From contig VXPI01000282.1 of the NCBI GenBank assembly GCA_009839585.1, positions 1 to 6,398 of the forward strand: a DNA stretch of 6,398 nucleotides, written 5' to 3'. Every line of letters starts with the position of its first letter. The first letter of the stretch is position 1. The notes under the pieces are model-generated. The model ran no database searches and had not been told where the DNA came from. It saw only the letters and a program-made list of their open reading frames with translations. This stretch comes from Gammaproteobacteria bacterium (GTDB taxonomy: Bacteria; Pseudomonadota; Gammaproteobacteria; Arenicellales; Poriferihabitantaceae). Below, in pieces: positions 1-6,287 of the stretch. The translations under genes were made by a program, and so were the position numbers.

Positions 1-160
1 AAGGTTTTATACCCTTTTTTCCTGCTTTTTTCCATTTCTATTTTGAGATTAGGGTTTTATCAGAATCCGGCAGAGTTTGCAAACTTTCGGTTATAATTCC
101 CATAATTTACCGTATTTTGCAGGGACGCTGTCAGACATCCGGAATTGGGAGGTTTGGTGG
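1..160. other. AT-rich gene-poor left edge
   Basis: No convincing gene was found here. The first 60 bases are about 28 percent GC, well below the cluster. They contain a pyrimidine-rich tract (12-33, broken only by g24) and an 8-bp direct repeat GGTTTTAT at 3-10 and 53-60. On the plus strand the T-runs could be the tail of a terminator for a gene left of the window, but the hairpin would lie outside. On the minus strand an ATG at 33-35 opens a Lys-rich frame that runs off the edge, with no ribosome binding site. A 15-codon minus-strand ORF at 91-138 also lacks one. No intrinsic terminator with a U-tract is seen for the minus-strand cluster. Confidence 0.5.
74..85. repeat. 12-bp perfect palindrome (AGTTTGCAAACT)
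   Basis: The sequence AGTTTGCAAACT equals its own reverse complement over all 12 bases. It lies in an AT-rich, gene-poor stretch just left of a plus-strand TATAAT (92-97). A palindrome of this size outside a gene could be an operator for a dimeric regulator, but no regulator or clear target gene is visible in the window. Chance occurrence is possible. Confidence 0.4.
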
Positions 161-189
161 TTATGACCCTTGGCCCGGATACCACCAAA
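153..189. repeat. 9-bp inverted repeat with 19-nt loop
   Basis: TTTGGTGGT at 153-161 and ACCACCAAA at 181-189 are perfect reverse complements separated by 19 nt. In minus-strand RNA the 5' arm contains the tandem Trp codons of the short ORF 161-220, and the stop codon of that ORF lies at the loop/3'-arm boundary. No U-run follows on either strand, so by itself this is not a canonical intrinsic terminator. It could be a regulatory or 3'-end-stabilising hairpin. Confidence 0.5.
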
Positions 190-220
190 TTGTAGTTGAA
201 AAGGTCAACGAGTAGAACAT
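161..220 (-). CDS. Putative 19-aa leader-like peptide with tandem Trp
   Basis: This minus-strand ORF starts with ATG (218-220) and ends with TAA (161-163), giving MFYSLTFSTTIWWYPGQGS. A GGAGGT Shine-Dalgarno (229-234) lies 8 nt upstream, the best ribosome binding site in the window. Its ATG shares one base with the stop of the preceding 16-codon ORF (TGATG), whose own start overlaps the DUF2878 stop (TAATG). The two Trp codons sit in the 5' arm of the 9-bp inverted repeat 153-189. It may be a leader peptide, a genuine small protein, or the remnant start of a lost downstream gene. No homology is recognised. Confidence 0.35.
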   Translation of the reverse strand: MFYSLTFSTTIWWYPGQGS

Positions 221-228
221 CACAGCAC

Positions 229-234
229 ACCTCC
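229..234 (-). promoter_or_regulatory. Strong Shine-Dalgarno GGAGGT
   Basis: The minus strand reads GGAGGT, complementary to the 16S anti-Shine-Dalgarno, with 8 nt to the ATG at 218-220. The large genes of the cluster have much weaker sites, so its presence before a 19-codon ORF is notable. Confidence 0.5.
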
Positions 235-269
235 GGGCGAATCAGGGGTAATTTGCAAGGGGTAGCCCA

Positions 270-797
270 TTATGGTTCTTGATACCCGGGCTTGACTCTG
301 TCGGTCGCCGCCTCCCATCGGCGTACAAGGTTCGAAAGAATGAGTCCGTAGACAATCCAGACCGCAACCAGCACCGGAATGGCCTGCATGGGTTCCAGGC
401 CAAACTCGACATCGGTAAGACGTACCCCGGCTACATAACTCAAGGGTCCGCCAATAATGCAGAACACGACAAATACCAGGCGTTTCCGGATCAGGGGTCG
501 CACGGACCATGGCAGGGTCATGGAAAACAGCAGCCACAAGGTAATCATCCAAAACGGCGGTACTGCTAATCCGCTGGGATACGCCAGTAGCCCGAAAAAG
601 CCCAACAGGGTGTCGCCGACAAACCCCAATGCTACCGTTACTGCGATCAGGAATACATCCTGAATCCCCGTATAGAACCACTTGCCGTAGATGATCAGTG
701 CAACGATGGCACAGGCCACGGCCACTGTATTTCCATACAGGACAACCAGTACCCATCCGGCCTGGAACTTCACGGCATTGGCGATGATGTGAGGCAT
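270..797 (-). CDS. DUF2878 family integral membrane protein
   Basis: This is a 175-aa hydrophobic protein with about six predicted membrane segments (roughly residues 5-22, 24-38, 47-72, 78-97, 106-126, 138-158) and a polar, basic C-terminus. Features I associate with DUF2878 are the N-terminal FQAGW (11-15), the Gly-Asp pair in the third segment (61-62), the aromatic PPFWMITLW (80-88) and GPLSYVAG (117-124). The biochemical function is unknown; it is regularly the membrane-protein partner of the Cfa-like methyltransferase in these clusters. The ATG at 795-797 follows the methyltransferase stop by 6 nt with only a weak GAG, so translational coupling is likely. The stop overlaps the ATG of a tiny downstream ORF by one base (TAATG). 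Confidence 0.85.
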   Translation of the reverse strand: MPHIIANAVKFQAGWVLVVLYGNTVAVACAIVALIIYGKWFYTGIQDVFLIAVTVALGFVGDTLLGFFGLLAYPSGLAVPPFWMITLWLLFSMTLPWSVRPLIRKRLVFVVFCIIGGPLSYVAGVRLTDVEFGLEPMQAIPVLVAVWIVYGLILSNLVRRWEAATDRVKPGYQEP

Positions 798-803
798 CTC
801 GAA

Positions 804-2066
804 TCAGACCTTGACCATGACAATTTGCGCTGCACCAATTGCGTTCTCGTCGAACCCGCCTTCGCAGTAGGCCAGATAGAATTGCCACATGCGCATGAAC
901 CTGTCATCAAAACCCATGGCAGAAATACGTTCTGAATTACTCATGAAACGGTGTCGCCAGTGGCGGAGGGTCTCTGCATAATCTGCACCGATGTCTTCGA
1001 GATACTTCATCTGCAGACGAGTATGCCTGCCTGTCGCATGTAGAATTGATTCCAGCGATGGAAGCCCGCCCCCCGGAAAGATGTAGCGCTGAATAAAATC
1101 CACGCTATTTCGTGCGGCCTCGTATCTTTGCTCTGGCATGACAATAGCCTGCAGCAGCAATCTACCCCTGGGCACCAGCAAGGCACTGCATTTGGAAAGA
1201 TAGGTCGGGAGAAACTGATGTCCGACTGCTTCAATCATTTCAATGGAAACCAGCTTGTTGTACTGTCCTTCCAGCTCCCGGTAGTCCCGATTGAGCACGG
1301 TTACCTGCTGATTGAGGCCTTTTTTCTCGACCAGTTCGCAAGTGTAGGCATATTGTTCAGCAGAGATAGTAGTGGTAGTCACCCTGCATGGATAGTTTTC
1401 AGCAAGGTATACGGCAAGTCCACCCCAGCCTGTGCCGATCTCCAGCACATGATCATTTTCGGCAAGTCCCAGATGACTGCCGATTTTCGCCAGCTTGTGC
1501 TCTGATGCCGAACCCAGGCCTGCTCCAGGGTATGGAAAAACCGCTGATGAATACATCATGCGCTTGTCCAGAAAAGTCGCAAAAAACTCATTCCCGAGGT
1601 CATAGTGCGCACGGATGTTGCGCCTTGATCCGGTGACTGTATTGGCTGCCAGTCGATGTCTGAATCGTTCCATGGAGCGGATTATCCCGGAAACCTTTCC
1701 ACCAAGGTGCCTGAACCTGGGCAAATTCCGACACAGCAACCGGATTACTGCAGGCAGGTCTGGGGTTGTCCAGTATCCTTCCATGAAGGCCTCTCCAGCA
1801 CCAATCGAAGTACCCAGCACCACCATCCGATACATCTTTGCATCCTTCACCACAATCATCGCATGAATGCCCTCTACTGACGATGGATCACCAAACATAT
1901 AGGAACCGTTGGGCTCTTCCAGGCGCAAACTGCCGCCTTCCAGCGAATTCAGAAAGGCAAAGATGGAGCGGCGGGCCAGTTGGACCGATATCCCGGATTG
2001 ATCGAGTCTTGAATCGGGCAACAGCGTGTCTTCTACAACCTTGTTGACAATTTCATCTGCTTTCAT
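804..2066 (-). CDS. Cfa-family SAM-dependent fatty-acid methyltransferase
   Basis: This 420-aa protein belongs to the cyclopropane-fatty-acyl-phospholipid synthase family; E. coli Cfa has 382 residues. It has an N-terminal lipid-binding region (about 1-150), the family block AHYDLGNEFF (153-162), SAM motif I VLEIGTGWGG (207-216), TTISAEQ (232-238) and GADYAETL (360-367). Known members transfer a methyl from SAM to the double bond of membrane phospholipid acyl chains. Aligned by eye to E. coli Cfa, bicarbonate ligands Glu239, Ile268 and Tyr317 are kept (E279, I308, Y363). Cys139 is Ser174 and His266 is Gln306. I infer a methyl-branching enzyme, as in 11-methyl or furan fatty acid pathways, rather than a true cyclopropane synthase. 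It starts with ATG 6 nt after the DUF1365 stop. No gene symbol is given because the product is uncertain. Confidence 0.93.
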   Translation of the reverse strand: MKADEIVNKVVEDTLLPDSRLDQSGISVQLARRSIFAFLNSLEGGSLRLEEPNGSYMFGDPSSVEGIHAMIVVKDAKMYRMVVLGTSIGAGEAFMEGYWTTPDLPAVIRLLCRNLPRFRHLGGKVSGIIRSMERFRHRLAANTVTGSRRNIRAHYDLGNEFFATFLDKRMMYSSAVFPYPGAGLGSASEHKLAKIGSHLGLAENDHVLEIGTGWGGLAVYLAENYPCRVTTTTISAEQYAYTCELVEKKGLNQQVTVLNRDYRELEGQYNKLVSIEMIEAVGHQFLPTYLSKCSALLVPRGRLLLQAIVMPEQRYEAARNSVDFIQRYIFPGGGLPSLESILHATGRHTRLQMKYLEDIGADYAETLRHWRHRFMSNSERISAMGFDDRFMRMWQFYLAYCEGGFDENAIGAAQIVMVKV

Positions 2067-2072
2067 GCGATA

Positions 2073-2858
2073 TCAACTCTGTTCATGGCGTGGCTGGGTC
2101 TGGACGTGTGCCGGACTGCCGGACTTGGGGTGGGGATAAACCGGTGCTTTTTTCAGACGCAGTTTCAGGGCCTGCCAATAGATCCCCATTCCGGTCTTCA
2201 TGCTCATTGAGGGTTGCCGAATCACCAATCCGGTCAGCCGAGAAAGGGTCATTGGAACACGTTCGAGGACCAGGGTTGCATCCGTCTCACGACGGGAAGA
2301 CCGGTGATTTTCCAAATGAAAGAACAGCCTGGATTCCGGTGATCGGAAACGACAGTTGTAGGTCATGTCCATTGGATGAAACGGCGAAACATGCATGCGT
2401 TTTGCAAAGCGGCCATTCTGGTTGCGGAATTCCGGTTCCGAGCGAACGACATACAATGTCTTTTCTCGCCATGGCGTATTCGTGACCTGCAAGACCAGAT
2501 ATCGTAACTGGCCGTCGCTGTCATCGCAGTAGAAAATGGAAATCGGGTTCATCACAAATCCCCAGTACCGGAGGTTCGTGAGCAGTCGAATACGTCCATC
2601 GGGTCGCCATCCAGCCTCTGCTTCTACCGTGTCCCGGATCATGTCCAACAAGGGCTGGGCCGGGTCTCCCGCATAGTCCATGCGTCTGAACCAGCCCAAG
2701 GCAGGATACCGGGTGCTTAACAGGCCCGGCACATTCAATTCACTCTCTACTGTTGCAAGGTCAAGAAGCGGCATTGTCACCCGATAGCGAAACTCATGCA
2801 AAACCGGAGCGAAGCGCCGATGTCGAATAATTCCGCGATAGAGCACCGAGCCGGTCAT
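2073..2858 (-). CDS. DUF1365 domain-containing protein
   Basis: This 261-aa protein matches the DUF1365 pattern. It has an N-terminal LYRGIIRHRRFAP (6-18), hydrophobic MPLLDL (29-34), the central signature LRYWGFVMNPISIFYC (96-111), VTNTPW (125-130) and the HVSPFHPMDMTY block (156-167). The conserved His, Asn and aromatic residues suggest a catalytic or lipid-binding role, but no reaction is established to my knowledge. The family almost always sits between an FAD amine-oxidase-like protein and a Cfa-like methyltransferase, as here, so a role in modifying the methylated acyl chain is inferred. The C-terminal 25 or so residues are Pro/His/Gln-rich and probably disordered. The start ATG overlaps the stop of the FAD oxidoreductase gene (ATGA, 2855-2858), with GGAG about 11 nt upstream. 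Confidence 0.92.
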   Translation of the reverse strand: MTGSVLYRGIIRHRRFAPVLHEFRYRVTMPLLDLATVESELNVPGLLSTRYPALGWFRRMDYAGDPAQPLLDMIRDTVEAEAGWRPDGRIRLLTNLRYWGFVMNPISIFYCDDSDGQLRYLVLQVTNTPWREKTLYVVRSEPEFRNQNGRFAKRMHVSPFHPMDMTYNCRFRSPESRLFFHLENHRSSRRETDATLVLERVPMTLSRLTGLVIRQPSMSMKTGMGIYWQALKLRLKKAPVYPHPKSGSPAHVQTQPRHEQS

Positions 2859-4144
2859 CCTTCATCCGCTCCGAGTGCTTGAGCTACGTTCATGGCACTA
2901 ACCACCCCATCTTCATGAAATCCATTGCCGCACCAGGCTCCGCAGAACCAGGTGTTCCGGGACCCATTGGTCTTTGCAAGTACCTGTTGCGCCTTGACGC
3001 TGTCCTCTCCGAACTGCGGGTGGGCATAAATGTAGCGAGCCAGAATCTTTTTCTCATTAATATGCCTGCACCCATTGACAGTTACGCATAGAGGTTGTGA
3101 AGAGCGTATGCCCTGCAGCAGATTCATGTTGTAGGTAAGAACCGGTTGTCGGCTTTCGGTGCCATCCAGAAGATAGTTCCAGCTTGCCCAGGCCCGTGTT
3201 TGTATCGGCATCATCGTCGAGTCAGTATGTAGAACCACTTGGTTTTCTCGATAAGGAATGGAGCACAGGATTTGCTTCTCTTGTAAAGTCGCATCCTTGA
3301 TGAGATTCAGGGCTTGATCGCTATGGCAAGCCAACACAACATGCTCATACTCAACCCTGTCCTGTCGGGTCTGGACGCTTACCTTGCCTGATTTTCTCAT
3401 GATCGCCTGAACCTTGGATGACATGCGAATACTGGATTTAAACGGCTCGATCAATGGATCAATGTAGTTTCTGGACCCACCGGCAATGGTGCGCCATTCT
3501 GGTCTACCCCTGACATCAAGCAGCCCATGGTTGATGAAGAACCGGACAAAGAACAGTGCATTGAATTCCCTGACTCGAGAAATTGGGGATGACCATATCG
3601 CAGAAGCCATGGGTAGGATATAGGCTGACTTGAAAGTCTCGCCATATCCACCCATACCGAGATATTCCTCAAGCGACAAGTCAGGCTGAATTTGGCATGT
3701 ATCGTAATCGTGTCTAGCGCGTTTCCCGAAACGATTGATATCGAACAGCATGCCAAGAAACTTGCGATTCAGCAAGTTCCTTCGGTCGGCAAACAGCCCA
3801 TTTATTCCCGATCCTGCATATTCGAAAATCCCGGGTTGATGCGATGCAGATGACCGTGGATGCAAGTGGGCATGTCGGGTACTGACACTAAATCCCATAT
3901 TGGCTGTGCGCCATCTTACGCCCAGATGGTCAATCAGACGATTGAAATTCGGATAGGTGCGGTCATTGAATACGATAAACCCTGTATCCACCCAGTGTGG
4001 TGTCCCTTCGACTTCGCATTCCACGGTTGCGGTATGTCCGCCCAATCGGTCCGCACTTTCGTACAGGGTAATGTCGTGTTTTTCATGAAGAAGCCAGGCT
4101 GCAGTCAGGCCACTGATACCACCACCGATGATGGCAATCTTCAT
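2855..4144 (-). CDS. FAD/NAD(P)-binding amine-oxidase-like oxidoreductase
   Basis: This 429-aa flavoprotein is of the NAD(P)-binding Rossmann/amine oxidase superfamily. It opens directly with a dinucleotide-binding fold, MKIAIIGGGISGLTAAW (GxGxxG at 7-12), with the ribose-binding acidic residue at E29 and RLGGH at 33-37. WVDTGFIVFNDRTYPNF (51-67) is typical of the subfamily paired with DUF1365. The C-terminal flavin-contact motif CGAWCGNGFHEDG spans 401-413. The start has no signal peptide, so the protein should be cytosolic or membrane-peripheral. Family members resemble desaturase/isomerase-type flavoproteins (compare phytoene desaturase); here the likely substrate is a methylated or unsaturated acyl chain, an inference from context. 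The start overlaps the SDR stop by ATGA (4141-4144) and the stop overlaps the DUF1365 start. Confidence 0.93.
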   Translation of the reverse strand: MKIAIIGGGISGLTAAWLLHEKHDITLYESADRLGGHTATVECEVEGTPHWVDTGFIVFNDRTYPNFNRLIDHLGVRWRTANMGFSVSTRHAHLHPRSSASHQPGIFEYAGSGINGLFADRRNLLNRKFLGMLFDINRFGKRARHDYDTCQIQPDLSLEEYLGMGGYGETFKSAYILPMASAIWSSPISRVREFNALFFVRFFINHGLLDVRGRPEWRTIAGGSRNYIDPLIEPFKSSIRMSSKVQAIMRKSGKVSVQTRQDRVEYEHVVLACHSDQALNLIKDATLQEKQILCSIPYRENQVVLHTDSTMMPIQTRAWASWNYLLDGTESRQPVLTYNMNLLQGIRSSQPLCVTVNGCRHINEKKILARYIYAHPQFGEDSVKAQQVLAKTNGSRNTWFCGAWCGNGFHEDGVVSAMNVAQALGADEG

Positions 4145-4911
4145 TCCAGACGCACCATACGCTGACCGACTTTCAGTCGGAGATTCTCCGGCAACATGCG
4201 GAAGAGTCGCAGCGACCAGATCAGTCTTTTCGGGAATTCGATGCGACGATTGCCTGCCTCAATGCCTTTCAATATGATGTTGGCTGCCTGTCTGGAACTC
4301 ATCAAAAACGGCATGGGGAAATCGTTACGTTGCGTCAATGGCGTATCGACAAAGCCGGGCAGGACTGTGGTAACTGCAATGCCTTCCTGGAACAAGTCCA
4401 GAGCCAGTGATTCCAGCATGCTGACCACGGCAGCTTTTGATGCGCCATAGGCTTCGGCTCGCGGCAGGCCCGTTATCGCCGATGCGCTGCTGATGCCCAC
4501 GATATGCGGTGACTTTCGGGATTTGCGTAAAGCGGGTAGAGCCGATTCTATTGATCGAGAAAATCCAAATACATTGACCTTGAACATGCGCTCGATAGCA
4601 TCGGCATCGAAATTCCTGGAGTCGACGTATTCACAATCACCCGCACACAGAATCGCCATATCAAGACCCTCATCCAGTTTATCCAGTTCATTTCGCAAGA
4701 AACCAGTGGACGATGTTTCAGAAATATCTGCCGCAATCACAGTCGTAGGGCAATCAAGGGAATTTGCCAGATCGGTCAGGTTCTGTTGATTGCGCGAGGT
4801 CAGAATCAGATGATTTTCATGCTCCGCCAAAACCACCGCAAGAGCGCGTCCGATTCCGGAAGATGCGCCGGTAATCCAGACTGTCTGATTCCTGATGTGG
4901 GTTCTTGCCAC
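4141..4911 (-). CDS. Short-chain dehydrogenase/reductase (SDR)
   Basis: This is a classical SDR of 256 aa when started at GTG (4909-4911). It has the nucleotide-binding TGASSGIG (14-21), a structural Asn in KVNVFG (N113), and the catalytic set Ser142, Tyr155 and Lys159 (YGASK, with normal Ser-Tyr spacing of 13). The usual NAG motif reads CAG (89-92). The GTG is preferred over an in-frame TTG at 4995. It lies 5 nt after the NTF2-like stop, has GGAAGAGAG (4922-4930) ten bases upstream, and gives the normal short segment before the first strand, whereas the TTG start would overlap the upstream gene by 79 nt. The family reduces or oxidises carbonyl/hydroxyl groups with NAD(P)H; the substrate is unknown. 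The C-terminal tail is basic and amphipathic (224-256), consistent with membrane association. Confidence 0.92.
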   Translation of the reverse strand: MARTHIRNQTVWITGASSGIGRALAVVLAEHENHLILTSRNQQNLTDLANSLDCPTTVIAADISETSSTGFLRNELDKLDEGLDMAILCAGDCEYVDSRNFDADAIERMFKVNVFGFSRSIESALPALRKSRKSPHIVGISSASAITGLPRAEAYGASKAAVVSMLESLALDLFQEGIAVTTVLPGFVDTPLTQRNDFPMPFLMSSRQAANIILKGIEAGNRRIEFPKRLIWSLRLFRMLPENLRLKVGQRMVRLE

Positions 4912-4916
4912 GGCAC

Positions 4917-5474
4917 TCAGACTCTCTTCCTGAATTGCCTGAAAAAAGACTTGATTAGAGGAACATGGCGGAACAGTCCTTCCGTACTGTCCCAAAAGTC
5001 CTGATGCAGAATAACCTTGCCTTGGTCATCAAGTCGTATGTGGGACATCCCGACGGATTTTGATTGCAACTGCCTGCCAAACAGATTGAACCCGGTTTCC
5101 ATATACCATTGCACGAAGTAGTCGTCCCCATCCTGAAGCACCCGATCAAAGATTATTCGGCTGTGCTCAAGGTGTTTGCCGGTCCTTTCCATGTATATGG
5201 CCAGCTCGTCCAGATCTTCAATAATCTTCAGTGTGTCGCTGAAATACGGGTGCTCGGCATATACCTCACGCACCTTGTATGCGATATCCTGGCATTTCAG
5301 GTCTGCAAACAGATCCAGGAATTTCGTCAAGCGGCCATCGTGGTCCATTTTGCCCATAGGTACCAACGGATCATTCTGCTCTCCTGAATTCATCAGCATG
5401 CAAACCTGCCGATAGGTGTCTGGATAGGCCTCTTCGGTATGCGACTGAATATGTTCTGGCTTTTTCGAGGTCAT
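4917..5474 (-). CDS. NTF2-like / SnoaL-fold protein
   Basis: This 185-aa protein starts at ATG 5472-5474. Residues from about 50 to the end resemble the NTF2-like proteins that precede the SDR gene in this type of cluster. They include a helical start (FLDLFADL), VREVYAEHPYFSDTLKII (68-85), VQWYMETGF (121-129), and a terminal block with GKVILHQDFWDSTEGLF (142-158) and a basic Arg/Lys-rich end. NTF2-fold proteins are small cone-shaped proteins acting as binding or isomerase-like domains; the ligand here is unknown. The first 45 or so residues look unlike the fold and may be non-coding, since internal ATGs occur (residues 26, 28, 40 and 43). No good Shine-Dalgarno was found for ATG 5474, and a TTG at 5504 in the same frame is less likely. 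This is the first recognisable gene of the coupled cluster. Confidence 0.82.
   Translation of the reverse strand: MTSKKPEHIQSHTEEAYPDTYRQVCMLMNSGEQNDPLVPMGKMDHDGRLTKFLDLFADLKCQDIAYKVREVYAEHPYFSDTLKIIEDLDELAIYMERTGKHLEHSRIIFDRVLQDGDDYFVQWYMETGFNLFGRQLQSKSVGMSHIRLDDQGKVILHQDFWDSTEGLFRHVPLIKSFFRQFRKRV
4922..4930 (-). promoter_or_regulatory. Ribosome binding site supporting the SDR GTG start
   Basis: The minus strand reads GGAAGAGAG, ending 10 nt before the GTG at 4909-4911 and lying just inside the 3' end of the NTF2-like gene. Spacing is at the long end of normal. The close TGA-(5 nt)-GTG arrangement suggests translational coupling. Confidence 0.5.
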
Positions 5475-5762
5475 TCTGTTAGTGCATGTGTCCGGAAGAT
5501 TCAATCAGTTGAACCAACCGGGTATTCGGGGAAACGGACAAGGTTACGAAGGATTATAACTGGCATATTATGGTTGTGGCTGTGAACAACGGTCCTTGCC
5601 GGCGACGATAACTCACGACGATTGACTACCTTCCTGATAATTCCATGAAAGGCAATGGAACTTGCAGCATCTTGCGTTCCCGTCATGCGGCAAAGGCACA
5701 ACTGGCCGTCAGAGCCATCCCTGCACATCATGACTGGCATGGCAAATGGCCTTGCATAACTT
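5475..5762. other. Gap between the unknown gene and the cluster
   Basis: This 288-bp stretch is without a supported gene. A minus-strand frame starting at ATG 5771-5773 stays open for about 90 codons to a TGA at 5501-5503. It begins inside the end of the upstream gene, has no recognisable domain and no clear ribosome binding site. Its Cys/Met-rich first half (MPVMMC, CLC) and HSHNHN segment look unlike a known family. The gap also holds the candidate TATAAT at 5553-5558 and a 7-bp direct repeat CGACGAT at 5603-5609 and 5616-5622. It is probably regulatory or decayed sequence. Confidence 0.4.
5553..5558 (-). promoter_or_regulatory. Candidate -10 box (TATAAT) upstream of the cluster
   Basis: The minus strand carries a perfect TATAAT about 80 nt upstream of the NTF2-like ATG. 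The hexamer 17 nt further upstream (AGCCAC) does not resemble TTGACA, and no extended -10 TG is present, so this is only half a sigma70 promoter. No ECF-type TGATC -35 motif was found in the same gap. Confidence 0.25.
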
Positions 5763-6287
5763 TTAGGGGACATCAATGTAGGTCATGAAAATCTCCATAA
5801 TTCCAGAGATTAGGCGATCAAGCCCTGAACTTTTCCGGTTAAGTTCAGCATACAGGATCCGGTGTTCCAGTTTCGGGATCTCGTTTCCGGAAACAGCTGC
5901 TTTTCTGACATACTTATCCGCATCAAGAAACCATGTGATTTCCACATCAAGATTCGCTACGCTTGATATTTTATCAACGTGATTGAAGGCATATTGGCAA
6001 GAAATTTCAAGCAGCTGGGAATTGCTCAGTTCAAACCCGGGTTTGCAAAAGATATCCTGTTTCAATTGCTCCCATTTCCCTGGTGTCAAAGGAGGTGAGA
6101 ATCTGGTTGTCTTTCGATTGACGCTAATTCGCATTTGCGACTGGAAGTCTTGAAATACTGGCTTGACAAGCTCTTCCAGTGTTTCTTCGAGCACAGTAAG
6201 CACAGGTTCAATATGATTCCGGTAAATGATATCCAGAATCTCAATTTCATCATGAGGGGAGAACAGGGTCTTGTTTTCCTGTATCAT
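5763..6287 (-). CDS. Unrecognised protein, likely 5'-frameshifted
   Basis: From ATG 6285-6287 this frame encodes 174 aa that I do not recognise. The protein is mainly helical at the N-terminus (acidic, Leu/Glu-rich, about residues 12-45), then mixed, with no signal peptide, membrane segment or known catalytic motif. The ATG has no ribosome binding site, and the same frame stays open and coding-like upstream to 6383 without any ATG, GTG or TTG. A separate ATG at 6391-6393 opens a 14-codon frame, MNLINQDAWSSMSK, that stops at TGA 6349-6351. A +1 shift there would join it to DRFEDIADALDN and the rest. The intact gene would then run from about 6393 to 5763. The local base composition seems more AT-rich than the cluster. 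Its relation to the lipid cluster is unclear. Confidence 0.55.
   Translation of the reverse strand: MIQENKTLFSPHDEIEILDIIYRNHIEPVLTVLEETLEELVKPVFQDFQSQMRISVNRKTTRFSPPLTPGKWEQLKQDIFCKPGFELSNSQLLEISCQYAFNHVDKISSVANLDVEITWFLDADKYVRKAAVSGNEIPKLEHRILYAELNRKSSGLDRLISGIMEIFMTYIDVP

Noticed and set aside
1..33. Intrinsic terminator at the left edge
   Set aside because: T-runs are present on the plus strand, but no stem-loop precedes them inside the window. The minus strand has A-runs there, so it cannot terminate the cluster.
220..888. Minus-strand 222-codon frame across DUF2878
   Set aside because: It starts inside the Cfa-like gene, is rich in Arg/Cys/Gly and is out of frame with a convincing six-segment membrane protein. 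Only its last 16 codons are of interest as a coupled mini-ORF.
1128..1505. Plus-strand ORF of 125 codons within the Cfa-like gene
   Set aside because: It is antisense to conserved methyltransferase motifs and has no recognisable domain; the minus-strand reading explains the sequence.
3860..4165. Plus-strand ORF of 101 codons opposite the FAD oxidoreductase start
   Set aside because: It is antisense to the FAD-binding fold, with low-complexity composition and no domain.
5064..5387. Plus-strand ORF opposite the NTF2-like gene
   Set aside because: It is a shadow of the well-supported minus-strand gene, with no ribosome binding site or family resemblance.
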